Shown here: piece after piece, positions 1 through 6,354 of the stretch | Numbering within the stretch: position 1 is the stretch's first letter | Layout: the number at the start of each line of letters is the position of its first letter | Source: Oscillospiraceae bacterium | Lineage (GTDB): Bacteria; Bacillota; Clostridia; Oscillospirales; Oscillospiraceae | Assembly: GCA_902795045.1 (NCBI GenBank) | Contig: CADBJU010000016.1 | Location: 1-52,048, forward strand | Direction of reading: 5' to 3' | DNA: 52,048 nt | Notes under the pieces: model-generated | Told to the model about the DNA's origin: nothing | Seen by the model: only the letters and a program-made list of their open reading frames with translations | Database searches by the model: none | Translations under genes and position numbers: made by a program

Positions 1-6
1 AATACC

Positions 7-35
7 ATTATACGCATGTTTATGACATAAGTCAA
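7..35 (-). promoter_or_regulatory. Strong sigma-A promoter pointing out of the left edge
   Basis: Read on the minus strand this is TTGACT, a 17-nt spacer and TATAAT. The spacer contains the palindrome TTATGTCATAA, a plausible operator. The gene it drives lies to the left of the window and cannot be seen. A recombinase of a mobile element is one possibility, because the neighbouring hsdM is truncated at this side, but that is a guess. Confidence 0.6.
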
Positions 36-82
36 TAACTCGTTGCATGAAAATAGCCGGGTCCATACCCGACTTCACAGGA

Positions 83-103
83 GGGCTCGAACGAGCCCTT
101 TTT
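83..103 (+). terminator. Terminator-like hairpin at the left edge
   Basis: GGGCTCG, a 2-nt loop and CGAGCCC are followed by five T residues on the plus strand. No plus-strand gene is visible upstream, so it may serve a gene now lost or be part of the junction with the element at the left. Confidence 0.35.
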
Positions 104-126
104 GCCCGAAAAACGAGCCCTCTCCA

Positions 127-813
127 TTATGCTACCGCTACCCGTATCAAAGACGTAGTGCAGTTTTCGTACACAGTCACGTTGCCGCCGCGGCTCAGGT
201 CAGCGTCCGACAGCAGCAGGTCGGTCATGAGATACACCACGTCCCGGCTGGTGAAGTGAGCCCCCGCTTCCTCGCCGAAGGACTCGGAAAAGCGGCGCAC
301 CAGATCCTCGAAGATATAGCCGCAGTCCACCGCCGTGATCCGGTCCGGCCCCAGGTAGCCCTTGGGGGAGTTGAACTCCCGGATCACCAGGTACAGGGTG
401 TTGCTCTCCACCATGCGGCGGATGACGGTGTCGAAGTCAAACTTGGAAAGCACGTCCTGGACATTGGCGGAGAAGCCCGCCAGATAGTCCCGGAAGTTTG
501 CCTCGATATTCTCCGGATCGGTGAGCAGGGAGTCAAAGGTGAATTTGCTGGTATTATAAAACTGGTAGCCGCTGGCCTTGGTGAGAAAGCCGTCCTTCAC
601 AGCGAAGTGCCTGTCTTTCTCGTAGGTCTCCAGCACCGCGTCGTGGGTGGGCAGCAGGCAGTCGTGGAAGCGTTTGACCACGGTCATGGGCAGGATCACA
701 AGGCCGTACTCGTGGGGCTTGAACGGTCCGCGCAGCATGTCCGCCACGTTCCAGATCATCGTGGCCTTCTCGGCAATGTTGGTTCCGACAACGGCAAATT
801 TATCGTTCGGCAT
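127..813 (-). pseudogene. hsdM: Truncated type I restriction-modification methyltransferase (HsdM N-terminal part)
   Basis: The 228-residue product matches the N-terminal helical domain of HsdM-type adenine methyltransferases. It has the NVADMLRGPFKPHEYG segment near residue 25, and near residue 195 the substrate-proximal GAHFTSRDVVYLMTDLLL stretch that precedes the SAM-binding motif. It then ends in an unrelated 12-residue tail where motif I should begin. The SAM-binding and NPPF catalytic motifs, roughly half of a normal ~500-residue protein, are missing. The start at 813 is chosen because an AGAGG ribosome site precedes it and family proteins begin near MPNDKF. A good promoter (848-876) remains, so the fragment may still be transcribed. 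It cannot be an active methyltransferase, and no hsdS or hsdR is present. Confidence 0.8.
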
Positions 814-847
814 GGTGTTGACCTCTATAGCTATATTTTTACAATTT

Positions 848-876
848 ATCATAGCATGAAATGCCTCTTTTTTCAA
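848..876 (-). promoter_or_regulatory. Promoter of the hsdM fragment
   Basis: On the minus strand TTGAAA and TATGAT are separated by 17 nt, about 35 nt upstream of the chosen start codon at 813. The region 814-1142 holds only this promoter and the terminator at 1005-1051. Confidence 0.6.
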
Positions 877-1004
877 TCGCATGCTGCGTCTAATTTGTTT
901 CTTCGCTCTCGCACGCAAGCCCCTGTCCCGCCGCAGCATTACAGAGCTCATGATCTGCTTCTTGAGAAGATAATTCTTCATCGTATGGTGTTAAATCTGG
1001 GCGT

Positions 1005-1051
1005 AAAAAAACTAATAGGCCTTGCGATCTCAATTTGAGATCACAAGGCCT
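1005..1051 (-). terminator. Rho-independent terminator after the double-glycine peptide gene
   Basis: AGGCCTTG and CAAGGCCT form a long stem with a further GATCTCA/TGAGATC pairing inside. On the minus strand the stem is followed by seven T residues. It ends the transcript of the peptide gene at 1143-1328 and insulates the hsdM fragment. Confidence 0.8.
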
Positions 1052-1142
1052 GTAAGAAAGGGGCGTTACCGGACATTGATCCGGATTCCGCTTTATTGTC
1101 TTTTTACCAGGTATCGCACTTCATATCGAGGGGAGCCTTGTT

Positions 1143-1328
1143 TCACCTGCGGTCCTGGGGGAACGGGAGCGGACGGTCATCGCTGACGACGATGTTGTTG
1201 AGCGCGTCCTCGATGGGGGATAGCAGCCAGTCCACAAATGCATCGACAACAGTTCTGTCGTCATCACCGCCGGCAACTGCTGCCATTGCCATATCGTTGA
1301 GCTTGGTCATATTTTCAATGTTCTTCAT
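1143..1328 (-). CDS. Small peptide with double-glycine type leader
   Basis: This 61-residue peptide has a leader-like N-terminus ending in MAAVAGG (Gly20-Gly21). The remainder is acidic and amphipathic (VVDAFVDWLLSPIEDALNNIV) with a Pro-rich tail. Double-glycine leaders are processed and exported by C39-peptidase ABC transporters, or are recognised by RiPP maturases. No such transporter or maturase is next to it. An AAGGAG ribosome site sits 8 nt before the ATG and a clear terminator follows, which supports a real gene. There is no Cys or Ser in the putative core, which argues against a lanthipeptide or a thioether peptide. It could be a bacteriocin or signalling peptide; the function is unknown. 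Confidence 0.65.
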   Translation of the reverse strand: MKNIENMTKLNDMAMAAVAGGDDDRTVVDAFVDWLLSPIEDALNNIVVSDDRPLPFPQDRR

Positions 1329-1652
1329 TTTGTTAATCTCCTTTTGATTTTTATATATTTGATGGTGTTTGTTTTTTTATTTTCTGTACCTGTCTCTCAA
1401 GTACGGCCTAAGAATAGCATACGAAATGTCACAGAAGACACACAGTCGAAATCATATATGATTCCCTGATTTGTACCCATTGAATGCCTCTTCCCGGCTG
1501 ATTGACTCTGGAAATCGAGTAATAACCGGAGTAATAACAGAGCGAAAAAATTGCTCTGATTTGATGAAAAAACACGAAATCAGCCTGAGAATCCTGCTAC
1601 GCCTAAAGCTCTCAAATCAGAACTTTTGCGCTTATTTAGCCTTAAAAAATGC
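1329..1652. other. AT-rich intergenic region without recognised gene
   Basis: It holds the ribosome site of the peptide gene at its left end and a short direct repeat (GAGTAATAAC twice, near 1518-1540). I see no coding sequence or convincing promoter here. Confidence 0.5.
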
Positions 1653-1690
1653 AAAAAACAAGCTGGAAGAGTACTCTTCCAGCTTGTTTT
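1653..1690 (-). terminator. Terminator of tRNA-Pro
   Basis: A perfect 28-nt palindrome (1659-1686, CAAGCTGGAAGAGT and its complement) is followed on the minus strand by six T residues. It lies 3 nt past the tRNA CCA end. Confidence 0.85.
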
Positions 1691-1693
1691 GCT

Positions 1694-1769
1694 TGGTCCG
1701 AGTGAGAAGATTCGAACTTCCGGCCTCTTGAACCCCATTCAAGCACGCTACCAACTGCGCTACACCCGG
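1694..1769 (-). tRNA. tRNA-Pro (anticodon GGG)
   Basis: On the minus strand the acceptor CCGGGTG pairs with CACTCGG. The D arm is GCGC/GCGT. The anticodon stem CTTGA/TCAAG encloses ATGGGGT, giving anticodon GGG. The T arm GGAAG-TTCGAAT-CTTCT is normal, and the discriminator A and CCA are encoded. A promoter (1787-1815) and a terminator flank it. Its 3' end faces the truncated hsdM region, the usual orientation for tRNA-associated islands. Confidence 0.93.
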
Positions 1770-1786
1770 ATCTCTTGCGCTCGATT

Positions 1787-1815
1787 ATAATAGCACAAAG
1801 CATTTTAAATTGCAA
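1787..1815 (-). promoter_or_regulatory. Promoter of tRNA-Pro
   Basis: On the minus strand TTGCAA and TATTAT are 17 nt apart, ending 17 nt before the tRNA 5' end. Confidence 0.6.
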
Positions 1816-1928
1816 GTCTTTTTTTGTTTTCTTTTCACACCTTTTCTTCCGTATTTCTGACACCTCTTTCTTTTTTACATCCCGCAGAAAAATTTACCAT
1901 CTTTTCTTGAAAATGTGATTTCCAATAA

Positions 1929-1957
1929 TTGACTGTTTCCGTTCTTTCGTTTATAAT
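1929..1957 (+). promoter_or_regulatory. Promoter of the Rrf2 regulator
   Basis: TTGACT, a 17-nt spacer and TATAAT sit about 70 nt before the start codon. Rrf2 proteins often repress their own promoter, so an operator may overlap it. Confidence 0.75.
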
Positions 1958-2025
1958 AGGCTTATTGCGAAAGACTGATTACAGTGCGTATTGATTTTGT
2001 GCACAGAAAAGAAAGGAGCGGTCTG

Positions 2026-2439
2026 ATGATGATTTCTACCCGCGGACGCTATGCGCTGCGCGTTATGCTTGATCTTGCCGAAAACTCTGACGGCGCTTAT
2101 GTCGCCATGAAGGAGGTTGCCGAACGGCAGCAGGTCTCCTTGAAATATCTGGAACGCATATTGCCCCTTCTGGTCGAACAGAAGCTTGTCGAGGGCGTAC
2201 GCGGCAAGGGAGGCGGCTACCGCCTGACCCGTGAGCCGGACGAATATCCCCTCGGTGAGATCCTTCGCGCGACCGAGGGCGACCTTGCGCCGGTGGCCTG
2301 TCTCGAGAAGGGGGCCAAGCCCTGCCCGCGGGCCAAGGGCTGCAAGACCCTGCCCATGTGGAAGGAGCTGGACGAGCTGATCTGCAATTACCTCGACAAC
2401 AAGACACTGGCTGATCTTCTGGATGATAAATCGAAATGA
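2026..2439 (+). CDS. Rrf2-family transcriptional regulator (IscR/CymR-like)
   Basis: The 137-residue protein opens with MISTRGRYALRVMLDLA, the hallmark N-terminus of Rrf2 proteins. A winged helix follows (VSLKYLERILPLL, then GKGGGYRLTR). Three Cys residues near 90-105 (ACLEKGAKPCPRAKGC) match the cluster-binding positions of IscR-type members, so a 2Fe-2S or other redox sensor is plausible; CymR-type members lack them. The start at 2026 is set by an AAAGGAG site; a second in-frame ATG follows immediately. No isc or suf genes are adjacent, so its targets cannot be read from context. It is a single-gene unit with its own promoter and terminator. Confidence 0.9.
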   Translation: MMISTRGRYALRVMLDLAENSDGAYVAMKEVAERQQVSLKYLERILPLLVEQKLVEGVRGKGGGYRLTREPDEYPLGEILRATEGDLAPVACLEKGAKPCPRAKGCKTLPMWKELDELICNYLDNKTLADLLDDKSK

Positions 2440-2487
2440 GCCCCTCGGGAAAGTCGGGGAGTCGTAAAACAGTTTTATAGTGTTTTG

Positions 2488-2525
2488 CAGGAATGGCATG
2501 ACTTACGGGTCATGCCATTCCTGTT
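2488..2525 (+). terminator. Terminator after the Rrf2 gene
   Basis: CAGGAATGGCATGAC and GTCATGCCATTCCTG form a 15-bp stem with a short loop, followed by TTT. Confidence 0.75.
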
Positions 2526-2667
2526 TCATCCGTTCATCCAGAGCGCTCATCGCTCCGCTTCCCGGCCGCATCGCCCTATAGCCTCACAAAGAGCTTGACA
2601 AGCTCAGGAATGCGCTTTATGCTGAATATAGTTCTATGCAGTCTGTGTTATGAAAAGGAGTTCCGTC

Positions 2668-3075
2668 ATGTGGACCGAACTGAGAACCGAGAAAGAGCTT
2701 GCAGCCTTTATACGCTTGGTATGCGGCTTTCACGACAGCGTGCTCAAGGAGCTTTCCTATGTCAGCGGCGCATATGTGGACGAAAAGTTGAACATGTACC
2801 CCGTGGACGACAAAGCCTGCCTGCGTGTGCTGATCCAGCGGCAGGACGAGACGCTGCCCGCGCTGGAGCTGGAGTTTTCAGGCTTGCAGGAACTGCGGCT
2901 TTACCCGACTGATCCGGCTTACACAAGCGAGATTCTGGACGCCGCCCTGTTCCTTTGGGACGGGCTTATCTGCTGGTGTGACTGCGGCGACACAGGCCCG
3001 GAGGACTTCGACGACTACCGCGGGATAAGCGTCCGCGCCAAGTTTCTTCGCTGGCGGCCAGTTACCGGAAAATAG
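2668..3075 (+). CDS. Hypothetical protein
   Basis: This 135-residue soluble protein starts MWTELRTEKELAAFIRLVCGFHDS. The motif GFHDSVLKEL followed by alternating strands (LELEFSGLQELRLYP) resembles small proteins often found beside immunity-type genes, but I cannot name the family. The start at 2668 is 7 nt after AAGGAG; an upstream in-frame ATG at 2650 overlaps that site and is unlikely. It heads a run of six plus-strand hypothetical genes reaching 6162. Confidence 0.7.
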   Translation: MWTELRTEKELAAFIRLVCGFHDSVLKELSYVSGAYVDEKLNMYPVDDKACLRVLIQRQDETLPALELEFSGLQELRLYPTDPAYTSEILDAALFLWDGLICWCDCGDTGPEDFDDYRGISVRAKFLRWRPVTGK

Positions 3076-3083
3076 GAGATGAA

Positions 3084-3833
3084 TTGGTTGTGGCCAAAAA
3101 CGAAACAATTAGAACGATTGTTTCCTTCTTCGTCTTAACACTCTTTTTCTGTGGAGCAATGTCCTCTGCGGCTTTTGCGCTGAGCCTGCCCTTTACAACA
3201 GAGCCGATTTCAGAGGCGGACAAAACTGTACTCACATCCCGGCTGCGCGTCAATCTTGTGGAGTCGGAGCCGCCCAGACGGGCCATCTATTGCTTCGCGG
3301 TACGTGATGATGGAGTCATTGCTGTCGCCACGAGGGACTCAGAGAATCAGACCGTCAGCGTCTATGACCAAGATGGGAAATTTCTATATAGCTTTCATTT
3401 TCACTGCGGCGGTGCTTATGGGTTGGCCTGGGATGGCGAGCGGCTTGCAGTCTTTCTTGTACGGTCAGACCTGCTGGTTATATACAATGCCGACGGCAGC
3501 GTTCAGGAATTGTGGAAAATCCCATATACAGCAGAGAACCATCGCATTGAGAATGCCATGTGTACCACAACAAAATATCAGATCGGTGATACGACCTACG
3601 AACTTAAAAACCCGAAGGGGATTCTCAAGCTGCTGCCTGAAACACATACCCAGCTTGTAATCACCGATAGCGCCAGTCAACCGCAGCTTTTCTATGATGT
3701 CAGCGGGGAGGAACGAGTCAGGGTGATTGCGCGCGTTGCGATCTTCTTTGTTGCCGGGATTGTATGCCTGCTGGTAACGCTGGAGGCCGGAAAACAAGTA
3801 CACGGCAAGAAGGAGAAAAATACATATGGATGA
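3084..3833 (+). CDS. Hypothetical membrane-anchored protein with beta-propeller-like body
   Basis: The product is about 249 residues. An N-terminal hydrophobic segment (residues ~10-32) looks like a signal anchor. The middle part (VRDDGVIAVATRDSENQTVSVYDQDGKFLYSF, then GLAWDGERLAVFLVRSDLLVIYNADGSV) has repeating strand-turn units reminiscent of propeller blades. A second hydrophobic segment near residues 218-237 precedes a Lys-rich tail. It starts with TTG at 3084 or GTG at 3090; the AGGAG at 3074-3078 suits either. It overlaps the next gene by 8 nt, implying co-translation. Function unknown. Confidence 0.65.
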   Translation: MVVAKNETIRTIVSFFVLTLFFCGAMSSAAFALSLPFTTEPISEADKTVLTSRLRVNLVESEPPRRAIYCFAVRDDGVIAVATRDSENQTVSVYDQDGKFLYSFHFHCGGAYGLAWDGERLAVFLVRSDLLVIYNADGSVQELWKIPYTAENHRIENAMCTTTKYQIGDTTYELKNPKGILKLLPETHTQLVITDSASQPQLFYDVSGEERVRVIARVAIFFVAGIVCLLVTLEAGKQVHGKKEKNTYG

Positions 3834-4191
3834 CTGGAGACTGCGAGGGCAGGACGAATATCTGAAGAATGCAACATTGCACAAAATTGTCTTTCCCGAC
3901 TTCTGGGAAAAGGCATATGCAGAAAAGAACGCATTCTACCGGGAGATTGAGCTCACAGCACACCGCTTTGTGGACGCAGCACAACGCGGCGCTGAGAATC
4001 TCGAAGGGGAGAGAATTCGGTTTTTTTGGCATGATCACTGCGAATTCTGCTGGGAAAAAGTTATGACAGACTATGAAGTCGAATTCTACTGTACATCGGA
4101 CATGCGTACCTGGATATGCAAAAAATGCTTTGAAGACTTTCAAGAGCCTTTTCATTGGAAACTTGATCTCAGTAATGAGTGGCTGAAGTGA
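3826..4191 (+). CDS. Hypothetical protein with paired CxxC motifs
   Basis: This 121-residue protein opens MDDWRLRGQDEYLKNATL. It carries HDHCEFCWEKV near residue 68 and WICKKCFEDF near residue 104, so four Cys could bind one zinc ion. The DWRL..Q..YL start plus the DHCEFCW motif looks like a small conserved family of Bacillota gut genomes that I cannot name. An AAGGAG site precedes the ATG, and the gene overlaps the preceding membrane protein by 8 nt. Role unknown. Confidence 0.7.
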   Translation: MDDWRLRGQDEYLKNATLHKIVFPDFWEKAYAEKNAFYREIELTAHRFVDAAQRGAENLEGERIRFFWHDHCEFCWEKVMTDYEVEFYCTSDMRTWICKKCFEDFQEPFHWKLDLSNEWLK

Positions 4192-4229
4192 CAGCAGTTT
4201 TTATAATAGAATGTTAATCGGAGCCGGAA

Positions 4230-4640
4230 ATGAGAAAGATTACAGCAAAACAATTGACCCATTTTTATATGGGGATGTCTATCCTCATGGCAGGAATAAT
4301 AACACTGACAAATCAGATCGAGCTTGGTTTTATCTTTGGCCCAAGTTCTCTGATGGTTGCATTGGGTTGGATGATGTATGAGGAGGGCAAGGGACGCGTT
4401 CTCTTTGCTGCGCTCTATTTCGTGACGTTTGTTGCTTCCCTGTTCATAGGCTATGGGCGCTTGATCTTAAAGGGAAAGTCTCGTGCTTTTCAAGTTGTCC
4501 TGCCGTGTGACCTGATCGTAAGCATAGCGGCATTTTTATATAGCTTCTTTGAAGTCGGCGATCCGTCGTACATCCTGTTGATCGGAATTATTCTCAGCGC
4601 TGCTTTTCTGTATTACTTACATGTTCAGATGGGTGTCTAA
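4230..4640 (+). CDS. Hypothetical integral membrane protein
   Basis: The 136-residue protein has four hydrophobic segments (about residues 12-28, 33-48, 57-78 and 88-132 in two helices) with short loops, and no motif I recognise. It is spaced 38 nt from the preceding gene and 15 nt from the next, consistent with one transcript. Confidence 0.65.
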   Translation: MRKITAKQLTHFYMGMSILMAGIITLTNQIELGFIFGPSSLMVALGWMMYEEGKGRVLFAALYFVTFVASLFIGYGRLILKGKSRAFQVVLPCDLIVSIAAFLYSFFEVGDPSYILLIGIILSAAFLYYLHVQMGV

Positions 4641-4655
4641 AAAGGAGCATATAGC

Positions 4656-5303
4656 ATGCTAAAATACTTAAAAAAGGGCATTGCGGTTTGGGTGATCGGC
4701 TGGGTCTGCGCAGTTCTGCTTGCGGGCATTGCCTTTCTCTGCTTTGCGCTCGGCAATGAGGGAGCGGTGACGGAGACCTGGGATCTCGCAGACTACGGGC
4801 GTGTATATGGAGTACAGTTTGAACACACGAAGGCGGTTCAAGAGGATTTCAACAGCATTTTCCCGCGTGAGATCACCCCGTCGTTTGAAGATGTTCATTA
4901 TCATTATGCGGCTTCAGACGTAGGGATTGGCTATGAATTCAATCTGGAATTTACGATCCCGGACGAGGAGCAGTTTCGCGCGTATGCGGCGTCGGTCGCT
5001 CCACCGGAAGACTTTACGATTTTCCCATATGATGAAAATTATCTGGAATACCTACCGTGCGAGAACTTTCTGAGCATCATTGACGAGGACAACTTTATAC
5101 AGGAGGATCTGACCTTTGACTGGGTGAAGCAGGCGTGTATCAAGCGCGTGCTGATAAACCCCGCGGAGCAGCGGGTCGTGATCGTGCTCATGCAAGCTCG
5201 ACCGGTCATTTGCTCGTCCAAACTGCGACTTGACAATTTTCTTGACCGCTTTAACATTGACCCGAAGCAGTTCGCCGCAGACTGCGGCGACGGTAGGGAA
5301 TAG
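4656..5303 (+). CDS. Hypothetical membrane-anchored protein
   Basis: This 215-residue protein has one N-terminal transmembrane segment (AVWVIGWVCAVLLAGIAFLCFAL, ~residues 10-33). The extracytoplasmic domain is acidic, with an alternating strand pattern and no recognisable catalytic motif. AAAGGAG lies 9 nt before the ATG. The family is not recognised. Confidence 0.65.
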   Translation: MLKYLKKGIAVWVIGWVCAVLLAGIAFLCFALGNEGAVTETWDLADYGRVYGVQFEHTKAVQEDFNSIFPREITPSFEDVHYHYAASDVGIGYEFNLEFTIPDEEQFRAYAASVAPPEDFTIFPYDENYLEYLPCENFLSIIDEDNFIQEDLTFDWVKQACIKRVLINPAEQRVVIVLMQARPVICSSKLRLDNFLDRFNIDPKQFAADCGDGRE

Positions 5304-5409
5304 CTTTCTTAGCAAGGGTGCATGGGTGCATGCCCTGAGTGTTGTTTTTAATCGACACGATTATCGGGGTGTGGTTTAATTTACTTCTTGAGGATGAGGA
5401 AAATGTGAA

Positions 5410-6162
5410 ATGAAACAAAGCTGGTATTCTCGATTAAAAGAACGCAGCCGTGCTTGGCTGCTGCCCGTTCACATTATCCTGGCTGTCTGGTTTTTCCTGT
5501 TTGTCGGAAACCTTGAGGCTGGTTTTCCGGCTGCTCGAGTCCTTATGCCCGCTTATATGATTATCATGCTTGGTCCGGTTGCGTTCCTTGTCATCAACAT
5601 TCCACTGAGCATCTATACTGCGGTGAAGCTCCGAAAAGGCCAGACGGATGGGGAGAACAGAACAATACTGATTGTATTCGCGGCATTAAACGCATTTATC
5701 GGCCTCGTGGTATGGGGATTTCTGATTGCTTTCATCTTGCCTGCCAAGGACATCGAAATCCCGAAAGTCAGTGAACAGATCCCGGCAGGCTGCATTGAAA
5801 AGGCAGAGCACTTTGATCCGGACGGTTTTCAAGACTTTACAAACTACTGTAAATATGTTTATCCGGAAGGATTTGTTCCTGCCGATGATCCAAGCTTCCA
5901 TGAAGTCAACGAAGCGGAGATACCCGACCTGCGGGGCTATTTTGACAACTTCCGCGGATGGATGGAGACCGCAAAGCGCCTTGATGAATATGACTTTGAG
6001 CCCGACTGTATCGGTCGGGGAGACTATGTGCGCATCGAGACCAGAGAAGGCACGCCAATCAATAACACTGGCGACTTCCGATACAGGAAGTACGATGATT
6101 ACTCCGTATTTTTCTATGATATTGAAAGCCACACGCTGTATTACATTCATCAGAACATATAG
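5410..6162 (+). CDS. Hypothetical membrane protein with soluble C-terminal domain
   Basis: The 250-residue product has three hydrophobic segments in the first 115 residues (VHIILAVWFFLFVG, YMIIMLGPVAFLVINIPLSIY, and ILIVFAALNAFIGLVVWGFLIAFIL). An acidic extracytoplasmic domain of about 135 residues follows, ending in FFYDIESHTLYYIHQNI. No family is recognised. It is the last gene of the hypothetical run; the convergent flavoenzyme gene ends 193 nt downstream. Confidence 0.65.
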   Translation: MKQSWYSRLKERSRAWLLPVHIILAVWFFLFVGNLEAGFPAARVLMPAYMIIMLGPVAFLVINIPLSIYTAVKLRKGQTDGENRTILIVFAALNAFIGLVVWGFLIAFILPAKDIEIPKVSEQIPAGCIEKAEHFDPDGFQDFTNYCKYVYPEGFVPADDPSFHEVNEAEIPDLRGYFDNFRGWMETAKRLDEYDFEPDCIGRGDYVRIETREGTPINNTGDFRYRKYDDYSVFFYDIESHTLYYIHQNI

Positions 6163-6354
6163 GAGAATATATTTCATCTTCACTAAGCTCGTGAAAGAAG
6201 CATAACGTGAAAAACCGGGATGCTGCGTACATTGCTGTACGCGGCATCCCGGTTTCCCTTTCAGCCGGTCCTGCCAGCCGAATGTCCGAATCCGTTTTAT
6301 AAACACCCGGCTGATCCGAAGGGCTCGCTGTTATTTTGTATGTCCGCCGGAGGA

